From Denitrificimonas caeni DSM 24390 (GTDB lineage Bacteria; Pseudomonadota; Gammaproteobacteria; Pseudomonadales; Pseudomonadaceae), in contig NZ_ATXQ01000008.1 in assembly GCF_000421765.1 (NCBI RefSeq), positions 62,001 through 126,000 on the forward strand: a DNA stretch of 64,000 bases, given 5' to 3'. The notes beneath the pieces are model-generated. The model saw only the letters and a list, made by a program, of their open reading frames with translations. It was not told the DNA's origin and did no database searches. The stretch's first letter is position 1, and each line of letters begins with the position of its first letter. Below, piece by piece: positions 45,816-55,494 of the stretch. A program made the translations under genes and the position numbers.

Positions 45816-47693
45816 TTAGATGCGGAAGCTATCAACCAACACTTTCAAGCGTGTCGCTTGTTGTTCGAGATCGTCGCACGCACGTAAAGTAGCTTGCAGG
45901 TTTTCAACCCCTTCTTGATTTAAGGTGTTGATTTCAGTGATATCCATATTGATTGATTCAACCACTGAGGTTTGTTCTTCAGTTGCAGTTGCCACAGATT
46001 GGTTCATACCATCAATCTCACCGATCTGCTCGGTGACGATACCGAGACTCTCACCTGCTTGATTGGCGATAATAACGCTGTCTTCACTGTGGCGCTGACT
46101 TTCGGTCATAGTGGTCACTGCGTCACGTGAGCCGACTTGCAACTCTTCAATCATTTGCTGAATTTCTTGTGCTGATGTTTGCGTGCGGTGCGCAAGATTA
46201 CGTACTTCGTCAGCGACCACAGCAAAACCACGGCCTGCTTCGCCAGCGCGAGCCGCTTCAATGGCAGCGTTTAGAGCGAGTAAGTTCGTCTGCTGTGAGA
46301 TGCTTTGAATCACTTCAAGGATCTGACCAATATCTACTGTTTTACTATTCAATATTTCGATATTGCTGCACGAACCACGAATTTGCTCAGATAACGCGTT
46401 CATTGCTGTAATGGTTTTCCCCAGCACTTGACGTCCATCTTCGGCTTTTAATCGAGCGGAAGAAGCGTAGTTTGATGCATCTGCGGCGTTGCGCGCAATT
46501 TCTTGGGTGGCTGCACCAAGTTCATTAATCGCTGCGGCAACACTGTTAGTACGGCTGGCCTGCTCATCAGAGTTAAGCATTGAGGCGTTGGATGCGTTAA
46601 CGACCAGTTTAGCCACCTCATTAACCAATGCTGTAGCTGATGACACTTCACTTATGGAGCTATGAATGCGCTCAACAAATTGGTTGAAAGACGCCGCCAG
46701 TTGACCAATCTCATCATTTGATTCGATCTGTAAACGCTTGGTTAAATCACCTTCGCCACGTGCGATATCTTGCATCGCACGACCAGTAGTATGCAGCGGC
46801 TGCATAAGAATGCGGATGAGCATACCGAGTAAGGCAATAATTATTCCAACTGCAATGATTGTTGCAATGATAGCGGATGTACGAAAATCGCTGAGCATTT
46901 CATAGGCTTGATCTTTATCGACGGCTAAGCCGACATACCATTTCACTGAAGGAAGACCTTCAATAGGAGCGAAAGTAAGTATTTGTGTAGCGCCGTTAAG
47001 TGTTGCTTCACTAAAGGAGTTGTTAATTGTAGGTGTGTTTTGTGGATAGAGCTCTTTAATGGACTTGTTGACTGCACTTTTGTCCGGGTGGACCAAAATC
47101 TTGCCATCTGAACTGACTAGAAATGCATAGCCCATACCGTCAATTTTTAAGTTGTCGAGTATCTGAGTTAAAACTTCAAGACTTAAATCACCGCCGACTA
47201 CACCGATATTTTGTGCAGGAGTTGCAATCGTAACGACTAACTTGTTGATTGACACATCGAGATAAGGCTCTGTCAGAGTTGAGGTGTTTGCACTGCTTGC
47301 CGCTGTATACCAAGGACGGCTGCGAGGATCATAATCATCTGGAATAGTATCTTTTGGACGCGAAATGAATTGTCCGTCACTTGTGCCTAAATAAGTGTAT
47401 AAAAAAGTATTGGCTAGTGCTTTTTGTTCAATTAAGTTGACAACTTGTTGGTGCTCGCTGCCATTGACAATAGATTGAGCAGTGCTCTCTAGTAACAAAA
47501 TGCGACCTGATAGCCAGTGCTCAATATTGCTGGACGCTAAACCTCCAATTTCATGCAGGTAGTTTTCTAGATCTTCTTTAATTGCATTGCGTTGCAAATA
47601 GTCGTTATACAAAGCAAACAAAGAGAAAGCAGCTAGCACCACGAGAGAAGCTGCCAGAAGAATTTTGTGGCTGAATTTCATGTTTTTTATCAT
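45816..47693 (-). CDS. Methyl-accepting chemotaxis protein with dCache_1 amino-acid sensor
   Basis: A 625-aa chemoreceptor: one membrane helix (about 10-28), a periplasmic double-Cache domain (about 35-280), a second helix (about 290-312), HAMP, and a cytoplasmic signalling domain with the hairpin tip [19 protein letters not shown]. The ligand motif of amino-acid dCache domains is intact: Y121, R126, W128, Y129, Y144 and D169. Agonists are therefore probably amino acids, as for PctA-type receptors. The ATG at 47693 follows GGAAG; 47681 is a possible second start. No CheB/CheR-binding pentapeptide is seen at the C-terminus. Confidence 0.92.
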   Translation of the reverse strand: MIKNMKFSHKILLAASLVVLAAFSLFALYNDYLQRNAIKEDLENYLHEIGGLASSNIEHWLSGRILLLESTAQSIVNGSEHQQVVNLIEQKALANTFLYTYLGTSDGQFISRPKDTIPDDYDPRSRPWYTAASSANTSTLTEPYLDVSINKLVVTIATPAQNIGVVGGDLSLEVLTQILDNLKIDGMGYAFLVSSDGKILVHPDKSAVNKSIKELYPQNTPTINNSFSEATLNGATQILTFAPIEGLPSVKWYVGLAVDKDQAYEMLSDFRTSAIIATIIAVGIIIALLGMLIRILMQPLHTTGRAMQDIARGEGDLTKRLQIESNDEIGQLAASFNQFVERIHSSISEVSSATALVNEVAKLVVNASNASMLNSDEQASRTNSVAAAINELGAATQEIARNAADASNYASSARLKAEDGRQVLGKTITAMNALSEQIRGSCSNIEILNSKTVDIGQILEVIQSISQQTNLLALNAAIEAARAGEAGRGFAVVADEVRNLAHRTQTSAQEIQQMIEELQVGSRDAVTTMTESQRHSEDSVIIANQAGESLGIVTEQIGEIDGMNQSVATATEEQTSVVESINMDITEINTLNQEGVENLQATLRACDDLEQQATRLKVLVDSFRI

Positions 47694-47780
47694 TGCTAAT
47701 GCTTCCAGTAAAATTAAACGGGGCAAGGTGCGCGCCAAGGTTAAATCAGTAGTGTTGTAAATTAAGGTCAAGTATTTAAA

Positions 47781-47807
47781 CTATCGGCAAGAGCGCATAA
47801 GGCTTGA
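47781..47807 (-). promoter_or_regulatory. Sigma-28 (FliA) promoter of the chemoreceptor gene
   Basis: Read leftward the sequence is TCAAGCCT, 11 bases, GCCGATAG. The -10 matches 7 of 8 bases of the FliA consensus and the spacing is exact; the -35 is partly matched (TCAAG). It lies 88 bases before the start at 47693. Confidence 0.8.
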
Positions 47808-47848
47808 ATTTGAAGTGATCGCTTCACTGTGTAGATGCTTGTTAAACC

Positions 47849-47881
47849 ACTGTAAGCACATTAAGAAATAGTGCTTACAGT
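47849..47881 (-). terminator. Hairpin downstream of rhlB
   Basis: ACTGTAAGCAC at 47849-47859 pairs perfectly with GTGCTTACAGT at 47871-47881. It lies 21 bases after the rhlB stop read leftward; only a short T run follows (GGTTTAAC), so it may be a weak terminator or an RNA 3'-end stabiliser. Confidence 0.6.
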
Positions 47882-47902
47882 GTAGGGTCTGTGCATTAAA
47901 AA

Positions 47903-49318
47903 TTAGCGGCTTTTCGGTGGGTCCACTAATAAGTCTTCAGTGGGTGTTTCGCACTGGATCTTATGACCCAGCAAAGCCTCAATGGGCGGCAGTGCATAAG
48001 AATCATCTTCACCGGCAAAGCTGATGGACACACCTGTGGTGCCAGCGCGCCCCGTACGGCCAATGCGATGTACATAATCGTCTGGATCTTCTGGCAGGGT
48101 AAAGTTGACCACGTGGCTGATGTCGTCGACATGAATGCCACGACCGGCAACATCGGTGGCAACCAGTACACGTACGCGGCCAGCGCGGAAGTCTTCGAGC
48201 ACTTTGATCCGTTTGTATTGTGCAACATCACCGGACATCTGTGCCGCGCTGATGCCATCACGGGTGAGGCGCTCTTCAATGCGGCGCACTTCATCTTTAC
48301 GATTAGCAAAGACGATGACGCGCGGCCAGTTATTATTCTTAATCAGGTTGTACAGCAGTTTGTACTTATCGCTACCAGCCACTGCAAAGACATGCTGTTC
48401 AACTGAATCATTGGCCACGTTTTCTGGCTCAATTTCAACAATCGCAGGGTCTGTGGTCCACTGTTTGGACAGGTTCATCACGTCTTCAGTGAAGGTCGCA
48501 GAGAACAGTAAGGTTTGACGTTCTTCTTTATGCGGTGTTTGGCGAATGATCTGCCGCACTTGCGGAATAAAGCCCATGTCCAGCATGCGGTCAGCTTCGT
48601 CTAGTACCAACACTTCAACCATATCGAGGTGTACTTCACCGCGCTGATTAAAGTCCAATAAGCGTCCAGGCGTGGCAACTAAAATATCGCAGTGACGTGA
48701 TTCCAATAGCTTGCGTTGCTTATCAAAATCCATGCCACCCACAAAACTCATTACATTGAGGTTAGTGTATTTGGTCAGCGCGACCGCATCATTAGCAATC
48801 TGTACAACCAGTTCACGGGTTGGCGCGATAATCAGCGCACGTGGCTCACCCATGTAACGCTCATCGGGTGGGCGTGTCTGGGTGAGTTGGCTGATAATAG
48901 AAATTAGAAACGCAGCAGTTTTGCCAGTCCCCGTTTGCGCGCGGCCAATCGCATCTTTACCTGCGAGTGTATGGCCCAGTACTTGTGCTTGAATCGGTGT
49001 GCAGTAGGGGAAGCCTAAGTCTTGAATAGCATGCATCAGCTCGGGTGCCAGGGCAAAGTCATGAAAGCGGGTTTTGCCTTCAGCTGGCTCGACAACGAAA
49101 TCGCTGAGCGACCAAGGTTTTTGCGGCTCAGTGGGCCTAGCTGGGCGACTGCGTGGTTTTTTAGTTGCAGCTTTGCTCTCTGGGTTTTTTGGTTGCTGGG
49201 CTGCGGATGCTGCCTTCTCTGGCGTTGCTGTCACACTAGGAGGCGTATTAACAGTCTCAGTTGGCGCAGAAGTTGCTGGCGCATCTTTTTTAAAAATATT
49301 CTTAAGTGCTTTGAGCAC
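47903..49318 (-). CDS. rhlB: DEAD-box RNA helicase RhlB
   Basis: ATP-dependent RNA helicase, a degradosome-associated enzyme in many gammaproteobacteria. The 471-aa protein has a low-complexity Ala/Pro/Lys-rich N-terminal extension (residues 5-70), then the Q motif, AQTGTGKT at 127-134, DEAD in [18 protein letters not shown] and HRIGRTGR. The basic N-terminal extension is typical of Pseudomonas RhlB and may bind RNA or RNase E. It is single and cold-regulated in relatives (not shown here). Confidence 0.92.
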   Translation of the reverse strand: MLKALKNIFKKDAPATSAPTETVNTPPSVTATPEKAASAAQQPKNPESKAATKKPRSRPARPTEPQKPWSLSDFVVEPAEGKTRFHDFALAPELMHAIQDLGFPYCTPIQAQVLGHTLAGKDAIGRAQTGTGKTAAFLISIISQLTQTRPPDERYMGEPRALIIAPTRELVVQIANDAVALTKYTNLNVMSFVGGMDFDKQRKLLESRHCDILVATPGRLLDFNQRGEVHLDMVEVLVLDEADRMLDMGFIPQVRQIIRQTPHKEERQTLLFSATFTEDVMNLSKQWTTDPAIVEIEPENVANDSVEQHVFAVAGSDKYKLLYNLIKNNNWPRVIVFANRKDEVRRIEERLTRDGISAAQMSGDVAQYKRIKVLEDFRAGRVRVLVATDVAGRGIHVDDISHVVNFTLPEDPDDYVHRIGRTGRAGTTGVSISFAGEDDSYALPPIEALLGHKIQCETPTEDLLVDPPKSR

Positions 49319-49388
49319 GGCATTCTCTTATAAGTAGTCCATAAATTAGCAGTAGTGTAAGGCATAGCAGCACTTTGGAGAAACTGTT

Positions 49389-50339
49389 TCACGACGGATT
49401 GAAAACACAGGCTCGATTACGTCCTTGTTGTTTGGCTTGATAGAGCGCTATGTCGGCTTTATGTAGAAGACAGGTTAGTTCGTCTTCAGGGGAAAACTCT
49501 GCAACCCCTAGTGAAATAGTCACGCTAGGCAAGGGCGGCTGGCTGCTAGGTATATGGCTTAGTGTCGCGAGGCAGGACCTTAGGCGCTCAGCGACTTGCG
49601 AGGCTTCAAACAGTGATAAATTAGGCAGTAAAATGACAAACTCTTCGCCACCAAAGCGTGCAAGGCTGTCGTGCGGGCGTAGTTGCTCGCGTAACTGCTC
49701 AGAAATAAACTGCAGTACAGCGTCACCGGCTAGATGGCCGTGTTGGTCGTTATAATCTTTAAAGTGGTCAACATCGAGCATAATCATGCACAGTGGCTGC
49801 TTGTTGTTAGTACTGTTTTGTCGCTCTCTTTGGAATGCATAGTCCAGCCAGCGGCGGTTAGGCAGCTTGGTTAAGCTATCAATGTGCGCATTGTGTTCAC
49901 TGAAAACAAGAGAGTTGTTACCGGAACGAATACGACCGCATAACGCAGTGAGCAAATTGTGTTGGATGACTGGCGTTATCGCATAAATTTGCGATAAATA
50001 ACGACGGTGTAATCGCATCACCATGCTGGGTTGACTCGCTACGACAAGAGCACTGGGGTGTTGGTGATCAAGAAAACTCACTTCACCTGTATATTCACCG
50101 ATATTAATAAAACCTACTGGCGGGGTATCAGTGGAGCTTAGATGCACGCTGAGTTGCCCTTCAATAATTAAATATAAATAATCATTGGGATGTTCTGGGG
50201 TGAGTAGTAAGCTGTCTTTTTCTAAAGGATGGCAACTGAAAAGCTCTAAAATTCTTTGCATTTTCTCAGCGTCAACCTGCTGGAATAGCGGGCAAGCGCT
50301 AAACAGCGATACCAAATGAGAAAAGCTAGGCGTCTTCAT
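49389..50339 (-). CDS. Diguanylate cyclase with N-terminal cNMP-binding-like domain
   Basis: A 316-aa cytoplasmic enzyme predicted to make c-di-GMP. Residues 10-140 form a cyclic-nucleotide-binding-like barrel and residues 165-315 a GGDEF domain. The active site GGEEF is at 230-234 and an inhibitory I-site RPHD at 221-224, exactly five residues before it. In the cNMP pocket GEVSFLD is present, but the Arg that binds the cAMP phosphate in CRP is replaced (HQHPSALV), so cAMP binding is doubtful. It is single; its output may feed the PilZ brake at 23 kb. Confidence 0.9.
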   Translation of the reverse strand: MKTPSFSHLVSLFSACPLFQQVDAEKMQRILELFSCHPLEKDSLLLTPEHPNDYLYLIIEGQLSVHLSSTDTPPVGFINIGEYTGEVSFLDHQHPSALVVASQPSMVMRLHRRYLSQIYAITPVIQHNLLTALCGRIRSGNNSLVFSEHNAHIDSLTKLPNRRWLDYAFQRERQNSTNNKQPLCMIMLDVDHFKDYNDQHGHLAGDAVLQFISEQLREQLRPHDSLARFGGEEFVILLPNLSLFEASQVAERLRSCLATLSHIPSSQPPLPSVTISLGVAEFSPEDELTCLLHKADIALYQAKQQGRNRACVFNPS

Positions 50340-50454
50340 AACAAGGTCTCGTTAAAGTTTCCCTACCTTTTATCTATAGCACGGAGCTGCTTATTAGGCT
50401 ATAGCTTGCAGAGCTGTTTGAAGATTTAAATATATGATTAAAAGCTTATGTGTT

Positions 50455-52353
50455 TTAACAAAAAAGGTTGTAACTCAGCTTAAACAAACTTAAACGCTGT
50501 TCTGCAACACTAATCCACTTCTCGACAGGATGTATAGCTTGGATGTCAGCATGCATGCCGTATTGAGAGTCTGAGCGCACATCAACTTGCAGGGTTTTAG
50601 CCAAATCTTCTAAGCGTTCAAGCAAGGTGCGACGCATCGCATCTAAACGTAACTCTGGCTTGAAGGTTTTACCAACTGCGGTGACTGGGATCTGCTCGAT
50701 CAGCCAGATGTCTTTAGGAATAGCCGCGCGCTCACTGATGCTTTGCTGAGCATGCTGTAATAACTCATTAATACTGACGCTGTGGCCTGGCTTGAGCTGG
50801 ATGTAAACAGCAGGTAATTCGCCGACCCGTTCATCAGGCTTGCCAACAGCTGCGGCCATCGCGACGGCAGGGTGTTTATGCATCGCTTCTTCGATCACTT
50901 GCGGGTCAATATTGTGACCGCCACGGATAATTAAGTCTTTGCTGCGTCCGGTGAGCCAGAAATAACCATCGGCATCTTGACGGCCTAAATCACCTGTATT
51001 GAACCAGTCGCCATCAACCCAAATGCCCTGGTTGTTCTCAGCTTTTAAGTAGCCTTTAAAGACGCTGGGGCCACGAATGCACAGTTGTCCCACTTCGTTA
51101 TTGCCAGCATTGCGTACAAATTGGCTTTCGTCGTCGAAAATTTTAATTTCGACTTCGCAGTAAGGCATGCGTAAGCCGATTGAGCCGGGGCGCATTTCGC
51201 CATCTGCAGGATTGGCGCAGCTACCGCAGGTGCCTTCGGTGAGGCCGTAGCCTTCAATTAAGCGTACGCCTGAACGTTGCTCAAACTGACGAATTAACTC
51301 AACTGGCATCGGCGCTGCGCCGCATAATGCGTATTTAAGGCTGGACAAATCATAATCTTGGCTAGGTATTTCAAGCAGTGCGGCATAAATAGTGGGTACG
51401 CCGCTGAAAAATGAGACTTTATGACGCTCAACGATCTTCCAGAAGTTTTTTATCAATGCAGGCGTGCGATAACCTTGTGGCGTGGCCAGCAAGACCTGAG
51501 AGCCGGTTAAAAAAGGCGTTAAGCCGGTGACAATGACAGCGTTGACGTGAAATAAAGGTAAGCCGCACAAGGCGGTATCCTGCTCATTAAAACTGGTGAC
51601 CAACGACATGCTGTAGGCCATCACTACTTCATTATGATGGCTATGTGGAGCAAGTTTTGGCGTGCCGGTGGTGCCGCCTGTATGGAAGTAACTGGCGATA
51701 TCATCGGGGTGAAAAACGCGTTGGTTTTCTAGATGATCAGCAGGGCAGTCTGCAATCAGAGCATCAAACTCTAAGACCCCATCAGGTAACGGTCCGCGCA
51801 TGGCTTTAATCGCGGTTTGCTGAGGTTCAGGTAAAAAGTTAGCCAAATCCACCACGATAATGGCTTTTAAATGACTGAGTTGTTCGCGCAGCGTTGCAAC
51901 TTTATCCCACAGTTCTGTGCCAGGAAAAGGCGCTAGAGTGACGAGGACTTCTGATTGTGATGCCTTAATCAGTTCGAGGATGTGCTCAGCATCGAGCAGC
52001 GGATTGATCGCGTTAACAATGCCTGCCGCTTCACCACCCCAAATTGTGTAGTGGGTGTGTGGCAAATTAGGCAGTAAAAACGATACAGCGCGATCTTTAC
52101 TCAAGCCGAGGCGATGAAAAGCATTCGCGGTTTGGGTGATTTTGCCAAACAGTTCAGCGTAACTGAGCGTTAGAGGCTGCTCGTCATCGCTGGCTTGTAA
52201 TAAGAAAGTTAGCGCAGGGTCATTTGGGGCACGCTGGGCACTGCGTCCGATGAGTTCATAAGTGCTGATGGGTAGATCACGCTCTGCCAGAGGTGTCTGT
52301 TCGATCAACTGAATATCTGCCAAAGAACGGATCGTGTGTGCCAACGTGCTCAT
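50455..52353 (-). CDS. Acyl-CoA synthetase (AMP-binding)
   Basis: A 632-aa ATP-dependent acyl-CoA ligase. The AMP/phosphate loop is YFHTGGTTGTPKLAPHSH, followed by GYGLTEGTCG and the hinge YFWLTGRSKDLIIRGGHNIDP, with the catalytic Lys near the end in VTAVGKTFKPELR. The substrate is probably a medium- or branched-chain acid; chain length cannot be read. It resembles the acyl-CoA synthetases beside Pseudomonas atu/liu catabolic genes, but none are adjacent here. It is single. Confidence 0.9.
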   Translation of the reverse strand: MSTLAHTIRSLADIQLIEQTPLAERDLPISTYELIGRSAQRAPNDPALTFLLQASDDEQPLTLSYAELFGKITQTANAFHRLGLSKDRAVSFLLPNLPHTHYTIWGGEAAGIVNAINPLLDAEHILELIKASQSEVLVTLAPFPGTELWDKVATLREQLSHLKAIIVVDLANFLPEPQQTAIKAMRGPLPDGVLEFDALIADCPADHLENQRVFHPDDIASYFHTGGTTGTPKLAPHSHHNEVVMAYSMSLVTSFNEQDTALCGLPLFHVNAVIVTGLTPFLTGSQVLLATPQGYRTPALIKNFWKIVERHKVSFFSGVPTIYAALLEIPSQDYDLSSLKYALCGAAPMPVELIRQFEQRSGVRLIEGYGLTEGTCGSCANPADGEMRPGSIGLRMPYCEVEIKIFDDESQFVRNAGNNEVGQLCIRGPSVFKGYLKAENNQGIWVDGDWFNTGDLGRQDADGYFWLTGRSKDLIIRGGHNIDPQVIEEAMHKHPAVAMAAAVGKPDERVGELPAVYIQLKPGHSVSINELLQHAQQSISERAAIPKDIWLIEQIPVTAVGKTFKPELRLDAMRRTLLERLEDLAKTLQVDVRSDSQYGMHADIQAIHPVEKWISVAEQRLSLFKLSYNLFC

Positions 52354-52412
52354 AATATGCCCTTTATTGTTATTTATTACACTTCTTAGAAGGCCGAGTC
52401 AGTGTATTGCCT

Positions 52413-53075
52413 TCACGTCAGTTGTTTGCTCAGCCAATTGCCGATATCAGCAATTTGCTGTTGGCAAACTTCATGCTCCATTGGATAGTCATGCCATGTC
52501 ACTGGAACACCCCAGTTCTGCAGTTGTTGTTGCGCTGCTTGACCCATAAAAAATGGCACAACAGGATCATTACGACCATGCATACACAGTGTTGCTGTGC
52601 GTGCCTGCAATGGGTTGAGTGCAGTCACTTGCTCAAAAGTTGGAGCGTAAGTAGACAGCGCTAACACACCCCCTAGAACATCATTCCAGCGTAAAAAAGC
52701 TGTATGTAAAACTACCGCGCCGCCTTGTGAGAATCCTGCTAAGAACAAGCGCGCTGGGCTAATGCCGCTGTCACGCTGTTGCTCCATCAGCGCGATGAGT
52801 TGTTGTGCTGATGTTTCCAGTTGCTCGCTGTTAATCGCACGCTTACCCGGGCTAATCGACAAAATGTCGTACCAACTTGGCATCGCGTAACCGCTGTTAA
52901 TGGTTACAGCTTGGGTGGGCGCTTGCGGTAAAATAAAGCGGGTGCTCGGCAGTTGCGGCTGTAACATGCGTGCCACGGGCTCAAAGTCGCTGCGATCAGC
53001 ACCTAAGCCATGTAGCCAAATGACACAGGCGTCGGCTGGCTGTAAAGATTCAACAATTAATGCATTTTTGATCAT
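52413..53075 (-). CDS. Carboxylesterase/phospholipase of the alpha/beta-hydrolase type
   Basis: A 220-aa serine hydrolase. The entry loop [13 protein letters not shown], nucleophile elbow [12 protein letters not shown] and C-terminal Asp/His (RNDPVVPF...YPMEHEVC) match the Pseudomonas carboxylesterase I/EstA1 family (abhydrolase_2). There is no signal peptide, so it is cytoplasmic. It lies 12 bases downstream of the asparaginase-like gene on the same strand, so the two are probably co-transcribed. Confidence 0.92.
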   Translation of the reverse strand: MIKNALIVESLQPADACVIWLHGLGADRSDFEPVARMLQPQLPSTRFILPQAPTQAVTINSGYAMPSWYDILSISPGKRAINSEQLETSAQQLIALMEQQRDSGISPARLFLAGFSQGGAVVLHTAFLRWNDVLGGVLALSTYAPTFEQVTALNPLQARTATLCMHGRNDPVVPFFMGQAAQQQLQNWGVPVTWHDYPMEHEVCQQQIADIGNWLSKQLT

Positions 53076-53087
53076 GAGTCACTCTTC

Positions 53088-53570
53088 TTAAAGTGTTTCG
53101 AAACGGCCCATGTGGCGGTTTTTTTGGACATTATTAGCGTTAAATATTTGCCCGTTCATGGCAATGTAGATACCTGAGTCTAAGCATTGCAACGCGCCAA
53201 TAGCAAAACCTAAATTAAACGGCGCATCGGTTTTACGCATACGTGCAGGTTGCATTGCACCAGTAAATACCACGGTTTTATTGCTGATGGTAGCCAACTG
53301 TTGTGCGCTTAATGTCATGGTATCAGTGCCATGAATGATTAGAATGTGTTGGTGCGGACTGTTAATAACATGCTCGCAGAGTAGCTCGCGATCGGCATTG
53401 GTTAACTCGAGACTGTCTTTTTTGAGTAGGCTATCAACGCTGTAGGATAGATTTACCCCAGCTTCTTGTAGCAACTCAGTTGCCATAGGCTCGCCGATGG
53501 TAAACTCCGATAGAGCATCATGATAAATTTTATCGAAAGTGCCACCGGTGGTTAAAATATGAATGTGCAT
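53088..53570 (-). CDS. Short asparaginase-domain protein
   Basis: A 160-aa protein equal to the N-terminal domain of type I/II asparaginases. TTGGTFDK holds the first catalytic Thr and HGTDTM the second Thr-Asp pair; a Lys in ARMRKTDAP may complete the site. The C-terminal domain of full-length (about 330-aa) enzymes is missing, yet the gene ends cleanly and no frameshift is visible. Such short forms are annotated in other Pseudomonas. Activity is uncertain. Confidence 0.85.
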   Translation of the reverse strand: MHIHILTTGGTFDKIYHDALSEFTIGEPMATELLQEAGVNLSYSVDSLLKKDSLELTNADRELLCEHVINSPHQHILIIHGTDTMTLSAQQLATISNKTVVFTGAMQPARMRKTDAPFNLGFAIGALQCLDSGIYIAMNGQIFNANNVQKNRHMGRFETL

Positions 53571-53653
53571 GCAGGTAATCCGTCTTAAAAGCTATTTGCA
53601 CAGGATTATTGCCTGAATGCATTGAATAAAGCCACGCAATGACTAGGAAATAC

Positions 53654-53962
53654 ATGATTACAACGTTATCGCCGCCTTGGTATGTGTACTTAGTGCGCAC
53701 TGCTAACCAAGCTTTGTATTGCGGTATTAGTTTGGACGCGCAAAAGCGCTTTGCTCAGCATTGTGCGGGGAAGGGCGCGCGGTTTTTTGCTACCAGTCCG
53801 GCACAGGCATTGGTGTATGTCGAAGAGTGCGCGGATAAATCTACAGCGTTGCGCCGTGAGTTAGCGATAAAACGTATGCCCAAACAGGCAAAAGAGCAAT
53901 TGCTGCTGGCGCAACATAATCAGTTGTTAAGTGGGGAAATGGTCGAAATAAAGCCCCGTTAG
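53654..53962 (+). CDS. GIY-YIG nuclease-domain protein (UPF0213/YhbQ type)
   Basis: A 102-aa single-domain protein. The GIY-YIG motif is seen as [18 protein letters not shown], followed by the catalytic Arg region [17 protein letters not shown] and Glu in [11 protein letters not shown]. YhbQ-type proteins have unclear roles in DNA or RNA processing. The ATG at 53654 was chosen because AGGA is 5 bases upstream; the ATG at 53639 lacks a ribosome site. A terminator overlaps its stop codon. Confidence 0.88.
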   Translation: MITTLSPPWYVYLVRTANQALYCGISLDAQKRFAQHCAGKGARFFATSPAQALVYVEECADKSTALRRELAIKRMPKQAKEQLLLAQHNQLLSGEMVEIKPR

Positions 53963-53982
53963 CGTGTGTCGAACGGGGCTTT
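53950..53982. terminator. Bidirectional terminator after the GIY-YIG gene
   Basis: AAAGCCCCGTT pairs perfectly with AACGGGGCTTT around an 11-base loop. The left arm includes the GIY-YIG stop codon, and the right arm lies 11 bases from the convergent OmpA-like gene. Confidence 0.85.
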
Positions 53983-53992
53983 GGGATTACTG

Positions 53993-54685
53993 TTACTGGT
54001 AAGCACCAGGAATTGGACGCAGATTGATCTCTACGCGGCGGTTTTGCTGACGACCTTGTGCTGTGCCGTTATCAGCAATCGGCTGATCAGGGCCAACACC
54101 GCGGACGTTCATGCGCATACCGCTAACACCTTGGTTACGCATATAGTCAGCGACACTTTGTGCACGACGTTGTGACAAGGTTAGGTTGTGCTGGTAAGGG
54201 CCGGTGCTGTCAGTGTGACCAATGATTTCAATGGTATTTTGATCATATTGGTTAAATGACTGGGCAAGATTGTTCAATGTGCTGTAAAAATTGCCGGAGA
54301 TGGCTGCAGAGTCGGTGGCAAATGTTACGTTGCCAGGCATGATTAAGGTTAAGTTGTCACCGTCACGTTGAACATCAATACCCGTGCCTTGCATGCTGCG
54401 ACGCAATTCAGCTTCTTGTTTGTCGGCATAGTAGCCATAACCTGCACCAGCGGCGCCAGCGACTGCTGCGCCAATCAAAGCACCTTTACCGCGGTCTTTT
54501 TTACTTGAGGTTGCCGCACCCACAACTGCGCCACCAAGTGCACCTAAACCGCCATAGATTGCAGTTTTATTGGTGCTACCTTGCTGACCTTGCTGGTTGT
54601 CATAGGGATTGTTGCTGGCACAACCGGCCAGTAAAGCAAAAATACTGGTCGCAATCAGTGTGCGAGATGTCGATAGTTTTAGCAT
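53993..54685 (-). CDS. yiaD: OmpA-family outer-membrane lipoprotein (YiaD-like)
   Basis: A 230-aa lipoprotein. The lipobox FALLAGC puts lipidation at Cys22, then comes a Gly-rich double-helix segment of the glycine-zipper kind (about 42-90: GGLGALGGAVVGAATSSK...ALIGAAVAGAAGAGYG), and last an OmpA peptidoglycan-binding domain (about 115-225) with EIIGHTDSTG and NRRVEINLRP. It probably links outer membrane and peptidoglycan. It is single, followed by the shared terminator. Confidence 0.93.
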   Translation of the reverse strand: MLKLSTSRTLIATSIFALLAGCASNNPYDNQQGQQGSTNKTAIYGGLGALGGAVVGAATSSKKDRGKGALIGAAVAGAAGAGYGYYADKQEAELRRSMQGTGIDVQRDGDNLTLIMPGNVTFATDSAAISGNFYSTLNNLAQSFNQYDQNTIEIIGHTDSTGPYQHNLTLSQRRAQSVADYMRNQGVSGMRMNVRGVGPDQPIADNGTAQGRQQNRRVEINLRPIPGAYQ

Positions 54686-54767
54686 GATGAAATCCTTATT
54701 CGGCTTTATGTTGTTGGACGCTAGTTATATCCAGTGATGTTTAGACTAGCATTATTAGGAAAGGTTC

Positions 54768-55424
54768 TTAAATACGCACAAAGGGATTGCTACGCATTTC
54801 ATCAATTAAGACAGTATCCGCACCATGCCCGGTAACTACTGTAGCTTCCTCATCTAGAGTGTATAAGCGCTGACGAATCGAGCGCTCAATCGTGGCGTAG
54901 TCACCGCCCCATAAATCGGTACGGCCGATCCCATTCTTAAATAATGTATCGCCAGCAATCAGTAATTTATCTTGCGGGAACCAAAAGCTCATTGAACCGG
55001 GCGTATGCCCCGGGGTATGCAGGGCAACTCCGCAGCCGCAGGCCAACTCTTCATCGTCGCTGAGCCAGTGATCGGGAGCAGGTACTGGTGTGTAAGGTAT
55101 GCCAAACATTGAGCACTGCATTTCAAGGTTGTCCCAGAGAAACTGATCTTCTTTGTGCAGGTGCAGAGTTGCTCCGGTTTTTTCCTTCATCAAACCTGAT
55201 GCTAAAAAATGATCAAGATGCGCATGGGTATGAATAATACTGACCACGTGCAGACCTAAGGCATCTAAGCGTTGTAAAATCAGCTGATGATCGCCGCCAG
55301 GATCAATAATTAAAGCTTTCTTGGTGATGGGGTCACCGATAATTGTGCAATTGCATTGCAAGGGGCCAACAGGAAAGGTTTCACGGATCAATGCAGGCTG
55401 GCTGGTCAATGGTTTACACTCCAA
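54768..55424 (-). CDS. MBL-fold hydrolase, glyoxalase-II-like (YcbL type)
   Basis: A 218-aa metallo-beta-lactamase-fold hydrolase. The binuclear metal motif is HTHAHLDHF, with further ligands in HTPGHTPGS, AGDTLF and VTGHG. The short form without the glyoxalase II C-terminal helical domain fits YcbL-like type II thioesterases. It is divergent from the Dyp peroxidase with about 70 bases between starts. The natural substrate is not established. Confidence 0.92.
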   Translation of the reverse strand: MECKPLTSQPALIRETFPVGPLQCNCTIIGDPITKKALIIDPGGDHQLILQRLDALGLHVVSIIHTHAHLDHFLASGLMKEKTGATLHLHKEDQFLWDNLEMQCSMFGIPYTPVPAPDHWLSDDEELACGCGVALHTPGHTPGSMSFWFPQDKLLIAGDTLFKNGIGRTDLWGGDYATIERSIRQRLYTLDEEATVVTGHGADTVLIDEMRSNPFVRI

Positions 55425-55494
55425 ACTATCATTCTGTATTTGTTTTACAGTTTAACGTATTACCCGTTTAATGTCGGTTTCTAAGGAGCAACAC

